Notes: generated from the letters alone by a model not told the origin. Positions 1 to 6,961 are shown, counted from the first letter of the stretch. The stretch is 11,303 nt of DNA from Defluviitaleaceae bacterium (GCA_009783525.1 WRDG01000049.1:1-11303); one strand, 5' to 3'. Numbers and translations are program-made.

Positions 1-312
1 AGCGGTTTTAACCACGAGCTGTACAAGCACGGGTTTAACGATTGGTTTTACGCATCGATAATATCCGAAAACAAGGATCGGTTCCGTTTTCAGCGCATCG
101 GCGGCACCAAAGTTTTTTACCGGGGCGCGGGACGCATTACCACCAACGATTTTTTCCATCATTTGTTCGAAAATAACCGGATAAGCGATACCGAAAGTTT
201 TATGGCGATGCTGCGGTCCGAATACGGAATTTTTGTCGACAAGGCCAAAGCCACCGCTATCTTAAACAACGCGTCCGCAGAAAATTTCGGCTCGGAAACA
301 GAGGTCGAATAA
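1..312 (+). CDS. C-terminal fragment of an unidentified protein (5' end outside window)
   Basis: An open frame runs from base 1 to a TAA at 310-312, giving 103 residues with no start codon in the window, so only the C-terminus is present. I do not recognise the protein with certainty. The fragment has a YASIIS segment, then a basic aromatic stretch (RFRFQRIGG), then about 40 residues that look helical (TTNDFFHHLFENN, then SFMAMLRSEYGIFV). This resembles a small winged-helix-like tail, as seen at the end of some multi-domain helix-turn-helix or sigma-like proteins of Firmicutes, but that is an impression and not a match. It is very probably co-transcribed with the metallopeptidase, whose ATG follows one base after this stop and whose Shine-Dalgarno sequence lies inside this reading frame. 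Coding status is supported by the uninterrupted frame and the coupling to the next gene. Confidence 0.6.
   Translation, partial: SGFNHELYKHGFNDWFYASIISENKDRFRFQRIGGTKVFYRGAGRITTNDFFHHLFENNRISDTESFMAMLRSEYGIFVDKAKATAILNNASAENFGSETEVE
300..305 (+). promoter_or_regulatory. Ribosome binding site of the metallopeptidase gene
   Basis: AGAGGT lies 8 nt before the ATG at 314 and inside the last codons of the preceding frame. It fixes the start codon and suggests translational coupling of the two genes. Confidence 0.6.
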
Positions 313-313
313 C

Positions 314-1060
314 ATGGAATTAATTTTTACACCCGGCACGCCCGAGCATACGCTTATGGAATTTTTATCGTACCCTTTAAACACAGGCGAACCGATTCTT
401 AATCGGTTCGCTTCTTTGCGCGGAGCGATACGCCGCGCGGGATCCGCAACCGGCGAAGGGTTCGTTTTTGTTCCCGGCGCGCGGCCCGACGCGGCGGTGC
501 TGGTCGCTCACGCCGACACATATTTTTTGACCGCCGCGGGCGAGCACAAAATGGTATTAAGCAACGGAACCGTTTCGTCGGCGGAACCGGACGCGGGCAT
601 AGGCGCGGACGACCGCGCAGGCTGCGCGATTGCTTGGCTGTTAAAAGACAGCGGCCACCACCTGCTTATATTGGACGGCGAAGAGCTCGGCAGGGTTGGC
701 GCGTCCTATCTCATGAAAAATTTCTTTGAAATAAAAAAAATCATCCAGGCTTCGTCTTTTATGGTCGAGTTCGACAGACGAAACGAAAATGAGTATAAAA
801 TATACGACCTGCCGGTCACTGAAGAGTTCGTCGCTTATATTGAAAAAGAAACCGGATTTACCGAACCCGATAAACGTGCCTTTTCCGACATCTGCACTCT
901 CTGCACCGAAGGCTGCTGCGGCGTTAACCTCAGCGTGGCTTATAAAAATGAACACGATCAGAACGAAACGCTCGACATCGCGGCTTGGAAAAAAAATTAT
1001 TTGCTGTTTGCTTCCATGCTAAACAAGCCTTTGCAAAAATTTGATTTGAAACGCCCGTGA
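314..1060 (+). CDS. M20/M28/M42-like (clan MH) zinc metallopeptidase-type protein
   Basis: This 248-residue protein carries the ordered metal-ligand pattern of clan MH co-catalytic zinc exopeptidases. The elements are HADT (His66, Asp68), GADDRAG (bridging Asp99 or Asp100), DGEELG (general base and ligand Glu123/Glu124), an acidic VEFD (Glu152/Asp154), and a late NEHDQNE containing His214. GADDRAG resembles PepT and M42 enzymes, while the C-terminal SD...VNLS.AY.NEH pattern is more like M28. At about 250 residues it is shorter than M20/M42 enzymes and seems to lack their extra lid or dimerisation domain. No signal peptide is visible, so it is probably cytoplasmic. Substrate is unknown: a peptide, an amino-acid conjugate or another amide are all possible. 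The start is set by AGAGGT 8 nt upstream, one base after the previous stop. A terminator overlaps its stop, so it is the last gene of its operon. The clan assignment is fairly secure; the precise family is not. Confidence 0.75.
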   Translation: MELIFTPGTPEHTLMEFLSYPLNTGEPILNRFASLRGAIRRAGSATGEGFVFVPGARPDAAVLVAHADTYFLTAAGEHKMVLSNGTVSSAEPDAGIGADDRAGCAIAWLLKDSGHHLLILDGEELGRVGASYLMKNFFEIKKIIQASSFMVEFDRRNENEYKIYDLPVTEEFVAYIEKETGFTEPDKRAFSDICTLCTEGCCGVNLSVAYKNEHDQNETLDIAAWKKNYLLFASMLNKPLQKFDLKRP

Positions 1061-1080
1061 TATAGGGGCGTTTATTTATA
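1049..1080 (+). terminator. Intrinsic terminator after the metallopeptidase gene
   Basis: A perfect 8-bp inverted repeat pairs AAACGCCC (1049-1056) with GGGCGTTT (1066-1073) around a 9-nt loop. An AT-rich, T-containing tract follows. The left arm overlaps the last codons and the loop contains the TGA stop, which is a common compact arrangement. It separates the first operon from cobS. Confidence 0.75.
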
Positions 1081-1167
1081 TTTATAAGTTTTGCACCAGT
1101 CCCAATAGTCCATGTTTTATCGTCGTCTGCGTCAAACGAAAATCATTTGCTCCGCAAAAAAAGCTTA

Positions 1168-1196
1168 TTGACATAATCGAGAGCTGCGCGTAGTTT
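1168..1196 (+). promoter_or_regulatory. Possible sigma-70/sigma-A promoter for cobS-cobU
   Basis: A consensus -35 box TTGACA (1168-1173) is followed, after exactly 17 bp, by a weak -10 box TAGTTT (1191-1196; three of six consensus positions). The predicted transcription start would be about 20 bp before the GTG start of cobS, just ahead of its ribosome binding site. The rest of 1074-1225 shows nothing recognisable; in particular no cobalamin-riboswitch B12 box was seen. Confidence 0.35.
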
Positions 1197-1216
1197 TGCC
1201 CGGAGAGTTTTTTTTC

Positions 1217-1221
1217 GGAGG
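1217..1221 (+). promoter_or_regulatory. Ribosome binding site deciding the cobS start
   Basis: GGAGG lies 4 nt before the GTG at 1226. It supports that GTG over the in-frame TTG at 1196, which would add ten residues not typical of CobS, and over the ATG at 1250, which would cut into the conserved N-terminus. Confidence 0.55.
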
Positions 1222-1225
1222 CATT

Positions 1226-1975
1226 GTGGGAACAATCAAAGGTTTTATTATGGCGCTCGGGATGTTCACGATAATACCCGTTCCAAAAAATCATTGGGAC
1301 GACAGGCATTTGGCCAAGGTCATGCCGAGCCTTCCGCTTGCCGGACTTATAATAGGCGCGCTGTGGTTTGCGGCCGCTTACGCGCTCCGGCTGTTTGCCG
1401 CGCCGCATATGCTGAGCGCTGCCGCCGTTATGTTCGTGCCGTTTATACTGACAGGCTTTATTCATTTGGACGGTTATATGGATACAGCAGACGCTTTTTT
1501 TTCAAGGCGCGGCATCGACGAAAAAAAAAGGATCCTAAAGGATCCGCACACCGGCGCGTTCGCCGTGATAGCAGTCGTCGGGCTTGCGCTGTTTACGTTC
1601 GCGGCAGTTTTTTCGGTTTTTGAAGGCGAAAAAAATTTACTGCAATTTATTTTGGTTCCGGCCGTGTCCCGCTGCATAGCGGGCATTTTTATGCTCAATT
1701 CAAAACCGATTTTCGAAACGGGTTATCACGTCACATTCAAGACGGGCACGAAACCGCGCCACACTTTTTTTATTTGCGCGGCGCTCGCGGCCTGCCTCGC
1801 GGCGGCGCAATTTGTCCCGTGCTTAAATTTATGGCCGCTTCTTGCCGCGGCAATTGCGGGCGCGGCTGTGTCGGCGTTTTTAATCAAGCATTTCAATGGA
1901 ATGTCGGGCGACCTGTGCGGCTGCGCGATAACTCTTTCGGAACTCGCGGCGCTTGTATGCGCGGCGCTTATATAA
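1226..1975 (+). CDS. cobS: Adenosylcobinamide-GDP ribazoletransferase (cobalamin synthase, CobS)
   Basis: CobS is an integral membrane enzyme that joins adenosylcobinamide-GDP to alpha-ribazole (or its phosphate) in the final steps of cobalamin assembly. From the GTG start the protein has 249 residues, normal for the family. The N-terminus reads GTIKGFIMALGMFTIIPVP, matching the family's opening with a Pro-Val-Pro end. The diagnostic motif follows: HLDGYMDTADAFFSRRG, then KDPHTGAFAVIAVVGLALF. The C-terminal FNGMSGDLCGCAITLSE corresponds to the conserved GxxGDxxGAxxExSE region. Between them lie several hydrophobic membrane segments rich in Ala, Leu and Phe. Start choice rests on GGAGG just upstream and on family alignment. 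A nine-A run at 1521-1529 inside the gene is read through in frame (EKKR). The cobU-like gene follows after 54 nt on the same strand, consistent with a two-gene operon. Other nucleotide-loop genes (cobT, cobC, cobD) are not in the window. Confidence 0.93.
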   Translation: MGTIKGFIMALGMFTIIPVPKNHWDDRHLAKVMPSLPLAGLIIGALWFAAAYALRLFAAPHMLSAAAVMFVPFILTGFIHLDGYMDTADAFFSRRGIDEKKRILKDPHTGAFAVIAVVGLALFTFAAVFSVFEGEKNLLQFILVPAVSRCIAGIFMLNSKPIFETGYHVTFKTGTKPRHTFFICAALAACLAAAQFVPCLNLWPLLAAAIAGAAVSAFLIKHFNGMSGDLCGCAITLSELAALVCAALI

Positions 1976-2029
1976 ATTTATACGGAAAGGCGCGTCCGCT
2001 GCACAACGCGGCGCGGTTGGCTTGTTCCC

Positions 2030-2401
2030 ATGGTTTTAATTTTCGGCGGGGCGTACGCCGGCAAGCTTGATTACGCAAAAAAAAATTACGGCGGCAAAAT
2101 ATTCCGCTGCACGGAAGACATACCCGACGCCGACTTAAGCGCGGACATCATCGACTCGCTTCATAAATTGATTTTAGCGCAGGTAAAAAACGGAACCGAA
2201 ACCCGAAACTATCTGCAAAAAAATATGCCCCTGTTAAAGGGCAAGGTCGTCATTTGCGACGACATCTCATGCGGAATCGTCCCTGTTAGCGCGGAGCTTC
2301 GGAAGTGGCGCGAAGAAACGGGCCGCGCACTCGCGCTGCTGTCCGCCGAAGCGGACGAGGTCTACCGCGTTTTTTTCGGCATAGCTTCTAAATTAAAATG
2401 A
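2030..2401 (+). CDS. Short CobU-like adenosylcobinamide kinase/guanylyltransferase homologue
   Basis: This 123-residue protein matches both ends of CobU, the P-loop enzyme that phosphorylates adenosylcobinamide and then adds GMP from GTP. The N-terminus has a P-loop-like GGAYAGKL (residues 6-13; CobU has GGARSGKS). The C-terminal half has DDISCGIVPVSAELRKWREETGR (residues 77-99), then LSAEADEVYRVFFGIASKLK, which fits the family's NEVGxGIVP...R..RD..GR...LA..AD.V..V..G...K block. Compared with enterobacterial CobU (about 180 residues), the middle region with the guanylylated histidine and the Arg/Trp-containing loop is missing. The P-loop Ser/Thr that normally binds magnesium is Leu13. I believe similar short forms occur in Clostridia but could not check. 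It sits 54 nt after cobS; the ATG at 2030 is the first start codon in frame after the cobS stop, and no good ribosome binding site precedes it, so coupling to cobS is likely. A nine-A run at 2077-2085 is read in frame. Homology is clear; whether it keeps kinase, transferase or both activities is open. Confidence 0.8.
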   Translation: MVLIFGGAYAGKLDYAKKNYGGKIFRCTEDIPDADLSADIIDSLHKLILAQVKNGTETRNYLQKNMPLLKGKVVICDDISCGIVPVSAELRKWREETGRALALLSAEADEVYRVFFGIASKLK

Positions 2402-2405
2402 TTTG

Positions 2406-5400
2406 TCAGCCTGCGCTCTCGGCCTTTCCCAATTCTGCGAGCGCGGCTTCAAAGTCATATTCGTCGATAAGGATGGCAAGCTCCTGCATGCCCGCGATCG
2501 CTTGCAGGCGCTCCACATAACCGCTTGCCGCGAAGTCTCCTTTTTCGAGCAGCGGACGTATTTCCGCAAGCAGCGCGGCGAATTGCTCGGCGCTTATCTC
2601 CACGGCTTCGGGCCTGTCGCTTTCCGCCTCGACAAGATACGGTTTGAACTCGGCAAGCGCCTTTTCGAGCTCGCGGCCAATCTCCGCAATCTGCACCGGC
2701 GTATACTTAGGGGGCGAAGCCTGCAGCGAATGTTCGAGCGAATACGCCGCTTCCTGCAGCGCTTTCCTGCCGAGGTAGCCTGCGCTGCTCTTTAACGTAT
2801 GCGCCATGCGGTGGACCGTTTTTAAATCGCCTGCGGCAAGGTACTCGTTTATTTTTTCGAACGTATTTAAATTTTCTTTGACGAATGTTACTATCGATTT
2901 CTTTTTAAGCTCCATTTCTTTTTCTGACTGCGCCTGCTGCCTTTCGCCGCTGTCTTCGGCCTGGCCTATAAGCTCCGGCGGCAAAAATTTTTGCACCACA
3001 TCCTGCAGTTCGTCCGCGTCTATCGGCTTCGAAATGAAACCGTCAAATCCGTTTTCCAAAAACATTTCGCGCGCGCCCGAAACCGCGTTTGCGGTAAGCG
3101 CGATTATCGTAAGATTTTTATACTTATCGCCTTCGGCGGCGCGTATGCGCTGCACGGTTTCTACGCCGTCCATCTCCGGCATCATATGATCCATAAACAC
3201 GATGTGATAATCGTTTTTTTGCACGAGCTCGATCGCTCTTGCTCCCGAATCCGCCGTTTCCGCCTCGATGTCCATAAATCCCAAGAGCCCGCTTGCAACC
3301 TTGAGGTTAAATCCGTTGTCGTCCGTGACAAGCACCTTCGCGCCGGGCGCGCTTATTGCGCGGTTCTTTTTTTCCGCTTCGGTCTTCCTGATGTTCGCGG
3401 GGTTGCCCTTTACCGCGGGCAGCTCGACGATAAACGCGCTTCCGCGGCCGTATTCGCTTTCGACGCTGATGCCGCCGCCCATCATTTCAACGAACGCCTT
3501 CGTGATCGAAAGCCCGAGCCCGGTTCCAACCACGCTTCTGTTCTTGACCTTGTCAAGCTGCTCAAACGCTTTGAACAGTTTAGGAACGTCCTCCATGCGG
3601 ATGCCTATGCCCGTGTCTTCAATTCTAAAAACGATCCTGTCGCCCTTCGCCTTAACAGCGAGCAGCACATAGCCCTGCTCCGTAAACTTGACCGCGTTCC
3701 CGCAGATATTGGTAAGCACCTGGCGCAGGCGAACGTCGTCGCCCAGCAGGCACTGCGGTAGGCCGTCCGTAGTTTCGACGCGGAACTCGATCCCTTTTTT
3801 TGACGCGACATAGCTGAACATCGAATCGACGTTGTTAAGCATCGCCATCAGGTCGTAGTCGACGGGGTTGAGCTCAAGCTTGCCCGATTCGATTTTTGAA
3901 AAGTCCAATATGTCGTTGATAATGCCGAGCAGCGACTTCGACGAAACGGCGATGTCGCTGACGAAGCTCGCCTGTCTGTCGTTAAGCGTCTCGTGGCCGA
4001 GCAGCTCGGTCATTCCGATGATCGCGTTCATGGGCGTACGGATTTCGTGCGACATGCTCGAAAGAAAATCGCTTTTTGCGCGGTTAGCTTCCTGCGCCAC
4101 CGCGACCGCTTCAGAAAGTTCCTTAGTTCTAATTTCAACAAGCATTTCAAGTTTTAAACCTTCGCGCCGTTTCCTTATGATCATTATTATCGCAAATATG
4201 AACCCGACCGAAAGCATGCCAAGCCCTATAAAAAGCGGAATGCGTTCCTGCGCCATCTGCAGTCTGTAGTCGTATGTCCTGCGCAGCCAGCGGTCGGTAA
4301 TATTTTCGACGTCGATAACCTTCATCGCTTTGCTCACGACCGAAGCCAAAATCTTTTCGTCCCTGTTTATGCCGAACGACGTATAAAAATAATAGTCGAA
4401 CACGTAGTTGGCCTTGTATCCGATTTCTTCGCGGTAGTTGGTCAGGGTAAGAATCTGGTGCTCGGTTATCATCACCAAATCGATTCCGCCCGCTTCGAGC
4501 GCGTCAAACGCCTCGTACGAGTCCGTAAATTCCGTTACGTGCCTGTGGTTTGGGAACCACTCGCGGAACAGCGCGCCGTACGCAGTGTCCTTTATGACGC
4601 CCACGTTTACGTAAGGTATTTCGTTTATGCTCACGTCGCGGAATTCGGATTTTGATACGAGGATCAAATGGTTGCGGAAAAAATATTCTGATGGCCAAAT
4701 ATATTTGCTTTGCCGTTCGTCTGTCGGTATCAGCGAGCTGAGCATCTTTACCTCGCCCGACTCCAGCATCGCAAGAAGCTGCGACCATGTGTGCGTTTGG
4801 TTGTTGACCCTCTCGAATGTGATCCCGGTCAGCTTTTCGATTTCGCCGAGTATGTCGAGCGAAATGCCCGACCAGCCGTCCGAGCGCGGTTCGTAAAAAC
4901 TCAGCGGATAATTGGTCAGCTCCGCCGCAAACGGTATGACGCGCCGCTCTTTAATAAAATCATGCTCTTCGTCGGTAAGCGTCATCATGAATCTATATTT
5001 TAAATATTCGTGGTGGCCTTGGTTGTAAAGGCGTATCAGGTGCTCGAAAGCGCCGAGCTCCAGCGCCCTGTCCACTATGTCGATTATCGGTTTGAGCTGC
5101 GGGTTTTGCGTCGCGAGCGAAACCGAGCTGTAACTGATCGGATAATAAATCCCGCTCGTGATGTCGTCGAAAAAACCGAACGCGGCCTCGGCAGACTTAT
5201 CGTTGAAAAAAACGTCGGCCTGCCCCGAAGCGAGCAGTTCGTAAGCGTGGAGGTTGTCCGTTGCTATGACGGTTTCAAATTCGCTGCGCTCGCGTCTTGA
5301 AACCGTGTCGATTATGTCGCTGCCGCGCAAAAAAGCGTAGCGCAGCGTCTGAGTCTCCGCAATTTCTTGCAAGGGCGGCGCGTCTTTCATTCTTATCGTA

Positions 5401-5849
5401 ATTATTAAACGCTGCGCGATGTCGCCGGTCATAAAATATTTTTGGCGGCGTTCGTCGTTCGCGGTAAACTCGCCCGTAAAATCTATTGATCCGCTTTCGA
5501 GCCCCGCGACAATTTCGTCCCACTCGACAATGCTCGGCACGAACGGTATGTCAAACAGCTCGGTGAGCCAGCCGCAAAACAGCGCGAAAAATCCGCCCCT
5601 GACCCCGTCTGCGCCAACGAACATTTCGGTGCTGTACACGGTAGAGAACCGGAAATTGTTCCGCGTCTTTTGCAGCTCGGTTATCGCGTCAATCTCTTGC
5701 TGCGTGACGCCGGGTATGTCTTTGTAAGAAGTAAAAACAGACTGCGGCGGGCTCTCCGAAGAAAGCCCGTCGCAGCCTGTCAAACATACCGGCAGCATGG
5801 CGGCGCAAATTATGATTGTAAAAAGACGCTTAATGAAATTTTTAACCAT
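2406..5849 (-). CDS. BvgS-like hybrid sensor histidine kinase: two solute-binding domains, HisKA, HATPase, receiver, HPt
   Basis: From the ATG at 5849 this is a 1147-residue membrane phosphorelay kinase. In order: a lipoprotein-type signal (basic start, hydrophobic core, lipobox LTGC with Cys26); two bacterial extracellular solute-binding family 3-type domains (about 50-280 and 290-520); one transmembrane helix (about 537-558); a short coiled linker; a HisKA domain with SHEIRTPMN (phospho-His601); a HATPase domain with N-box NAVKFTEQG, EDTGIGI, an F-box (LFKAFEQLD) and GTGLGLSI; a receiver domain (about 837-956) with the acidic pair DD at 843-844, phospho-Asp887 in FMDHMMPEMDG, Thr919 and Lys941; an HPt domain with AHTLKSSAGYLG (His1017); and a 65-residue helical tail without a histidine. 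There is no PAS or HAMP domain. The layout resembles BvgS/EvgS. A GTG at 5861 would add four residues; neither start has a strong ribosome binding site. The binding-lipoprotein gene lies 47 nt upstream, so the two are probably co-transcribed and functionally linked. No DNA-binding response regulator is in the window. Confidence 0.93.
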   Translation of the reverse strand: MVKNFIKRLFTIIICAAMLPVCLTGCDGLSSESPPQSVFTSYKDIPGVTQQEIDAITELQKTRNNFRFSTVYSTEMFVGADGVRGGFFALFCGWLTELFDIPFVPSIVEWDEIVAGLESGSIDFTGEFTANDERRQKYFMTGDIAQRLIITIRMKDAPPLQEIAETQTLRYAFLRGSDIIDTVSRRERSEFETVIATDNLHAYELLASGQADVFFNDKSAEAAFGFFDDITSGIYYPISYSSVSLATQNPQLKPIIDIVDRALELGAFEHLIRLYNQGHHEYLKYRFMMTLTDEEHDFIKERRVIPFAAELTNYPLSFYEPRSDGWSGISLDILGEIEKLTGITFERVNNQTHTWSQLLAMLESGEVKMLSSLIPTDERQSKYIWPSEYFFRNHLILVSKSEFRDVSINEIPYVNVGVIKDTAYGALFREWFPNHRHVTEFTDSYEAFDALEAGGIDLVMITEHQILTLTNYREEIGYKANYVFDYYFYTSFGINRDEKILASVVSKAMKVIDVENITDRWLRRTYDYRLQMAQERIPLFIGLGMLSVGFIFAIIMIIRKRREGLKLEMLVEIRTKELSEAVAVAQEANRAKSDFLSSMSHEIRTPMNAIIGMTELLGHETLNDRQASFVSDIAVSSKSLLGIINDILDFSKIESGKLELNPVDYDLMAMLNNVDSMFSYVASKKGIEFRVETTDGLPQCLLGDDVRLRQVLTNICGNAVKFTEQGYVLLAVKAKGDRIVFRIEDTGIGIRMEDVPKLFKAFEQLDKVKNRSVVGTGLGLSITKAFVEMMGGGISVESEYGRGSAFIVELPAVKGNPANIRKTEAEKKNRAISAPGAKVLVTDDNGFNLKVASGLLGFMDIEAETADSGARAIELVQKNDYHIVFMDHMMPEMDGVETVQRIRAAEGDKYKNLTIIALTANAVSGAREMFLENGFDGFISKPIDADELQDVVQKFLPPELIGQAEDSGERQQAQSEKEMELKKKSIVTFVKENLNTFEKINEYLAAGDLKTVHRMAHTLKSSAGYLGRKALQEAAYSLEHSLQASPPKYTPVQIAEIGRELEKALAEFKPYLVEAESDRPEAVEISAEQFAALLAEIRPLLEKGDFAASGYVERLQAIAGMQELAILIDEYDFEAALAELGKAESAG
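5744..5773 (-). other. Terminator-like hairpin inside the 5' coding region of the hybrid kinase
   Basis: The arms 5744-5753 and 5764-5773 can form a 10-position stem with a single mismatch on the kinase mRNA and a 10-nt loop. On the kinase strand the stem is followed by AGTCTG and a run of five T. It lies just after the lipobox codons. It may be chance in GC-rich coding sequence, or a weak attenuator or stability element. Confidence 0.25.
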
Positions 5850-5896
5850 CGAAGACCGCACCGCCGATCAAAATATTTTAACAAAAACGGGAGCGG

Positions 5897-6856
5897 TCAG
5901 TCCCCAAGTCCGATGGCGTCTATGTCTTCTTGCGTGATTGTCCTGGCGTCAAAACCCTTTTCGTCCGAAATCACTTTCTTTTCAGTCAGCGTCCCGCCCG
6001 ATTCGAGAATTTGAATCATGTCGTGGATAACGGACGCCTGGAACGGGCTGCATTGGCCGTTGTAATTCCAATTGCCTGCCAGCAGCTCGCGAAGCGCCCA
6101 TTTGTTGCAGTCGAAACCCATTATGATAACGTCTTTGCCTACGCCGTGCGAAATACCCGCGGCATTGAGCGCGGCCACCGCGCCGGCTGCCATGCCGTCG
6201 TTTTCTGCGTATATCACGTTAAATTCCGCGCCCGATGCGATCACGTCTTCCACTATGCGACGCGCCGCGTCTGGATCCCATGCGGCGGACTGCTGAACGA
6301 CGCGCCTCATGGTTCCCGCGGCGAACTCCCTATCGAGTGCGGCCGTGCGCCCCACCTGCGCATCGTTGCCCATGACCCCCTGGATATGAACAACATTGTA
6401 AACCGGCAGGCTTTGGCTGCGCAGCCACGCGACGGCGGCTTCGCCCTGCTTTGCCATGTCCGATACAACCGCCGCTTCGTATAGATTTTGCGGCACGTTA
6501 ACCATGCGGTCGAATAAAAAAATCTTGATGCCCGCGTCCGCCGCCGAACGGAACACACTGTCCCATCCGTCCGTGCTTGCCGCAGACAGAAGGATATAAT
6601 CCACGCCGTCCGCTATAAACTGCCGCGCGGCGTTAAGCTGCTCGTTGTGGACGTCGCTGTAGAACGTCTGCGCCTCGTAACCGTTTTCTGTTGAAAAGAC
6701 AGTTTCGAAATCTTTAACGTTCGCCTCGCGGTAACCGGATTCGGCCGCGGGATTATTTATAATGCCGACCTTGATGAGCTTATCTTTGCCCGAACAAGCG
6801 GCAAGCAGCATAAGCCCCGCCGCGAGGCAAATCATCAGCGCGAAAAACCTTTTCAT
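5897..6856 (-). CDS. Sugar-type periplasmic-binding lipoprotein (YtfQ/ribose-binding-like, type I fold)
   Basis: This 319-residue protein begins with a lipoprotein signal: basic MKRFF, a hydrophobic core, and lipobox LAAC with Cys21. It is therefore expected to be anchored on the outer face of the membrane. The mature part follows the type I periplasmic-binding pattern of YtfQ, RbsB and LacI-like sugar-binding proteins: KVGIINNPAAESGYREANVKD, then QFIADGVDYILLSAASTDGWDSV, then AGIKIFLFDR, VVHIQGVMGNDAQVGRT, VIYAENDGMAAGAVAAL and VIIMGFDCN. The closest remembered relative is YtfQ, a galactofuranose-binding protein; the ligand here is a guess (a sugar or sugar-like molecule). The start at 6856 is chosen because AAAGGG lies 9 nt upstream and the signal peptide starts there; an ATG at 6904 would add an unlikely 16-residue leader. 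No permease or ATPase gene is adjacent. The hybrid kinase follows after 47 nt, suggesting the protein presents its ligand to that kinase, as LuxP, TorT or ChvE do for LuxQ, TorS and VirA. That role is inference. Confidence 0.87.
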   Translation of the reverse strand: MKRFFALMICLAAGLMLLAACSGKDKLIKVGIINNPAAESGYREANVKDFETVFSTENGYEAQTFYSDVHNEQLNAARQFIADGVDYILLSAASTDGWDSVFRSAADAGIKIFLFDRMVNVPQNLYEAAVVSDMAKQGEAAVAWLRSQSLPVYNVVHIQGVMGNDAQVGRTAALDREFAAGTMRRVVQQSAAWDPDAARRIVEDVIASGAEFNVIYAENDGMAAGAVAALNAAGISHGVGKDVIIMGFDCNKWALRELLAGNWNYNGQCSPFQASVIHDMIQILESGGTLTEKKVISDEKGFDARTITQEDIDAIGLGD

Positions 6857-6865
6857 CTGACCAAT

Positions 6866-6871
6866 CCCTTT
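6866..6871 (-). promoter_or_regulatory. Ribosome binding site of the binding-lipoprotein gene
   Basis: AAAGGG on the - strand lies 9 nt before the ATG at 6856. It selects that start over the more upstream ATG at 6904. Confidence 0.65.
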
Positions 6872-6892
6872 CGCTTCGTTAAATGCGCTAAA

Positions 6893-6921
6893 ACAATAGC
6901 ACATTAATAATATCAGTACAA
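6893..6921 (-). promoter_or_regulatory. Possible promoter for the binding-lipoprotein/kinase operon
   Basis: On the - strand a TTGTAC (6916-6921) and a TATTGT (6893-6898) are separated by 17 bp inside a markedly AT-rich gap (6857-6961). Matches to the -35 and -10 consensus are only three and four of six. Spacing and position, about 30 bp before the start codon, are right, but the boxes are weak. No clear terminator for the preceding activase gene was found in the gap. Confidence 0.3.
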
Positions 6922-6961
6922 ACTATTTATTTATATAAGTAAATGATGTTAAAAAGCAATA

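Noticed and set aside
1074..1225. Cobalamin riboswitch upstream of cobS
   Set aside because: No B12 box or GCCACTG-like core motif was seen, and the candidate promoter would leave a leader of only about 20 nt, far too short for this riboswitch.
1196..1225. TTG at 1196 as the cobS start
   Set aside because: It has no spaced ribosome binding site and adds residues not found in the family; GTG at 1226 with GGAGG just upstream fits the CobS N-terminus.
2991..3761. Long + strand open frame of 256 codons opposite the kinase
   Set aside because: It lies antisense to strongly conserved kinase and receiver motifs, resembles no known protein, and is a by-product of GC-rich codon use.
5854..5898. Inverted repeat GACCGC/GCGGTC between the lipoprotein and kinase genes as a terminator
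   Set aside because: Only 6 bp with a 33-nt loop and no following T-run; too weak to call.
6856..6904. ATG at 6904 as the start of the binding lipoprotein
   Set aside because: The extra 16 residues lack signal-peptide character; the ATG at 6856 has AAAGGG 9 nt upstream and opens a standard lipoprotein signal.
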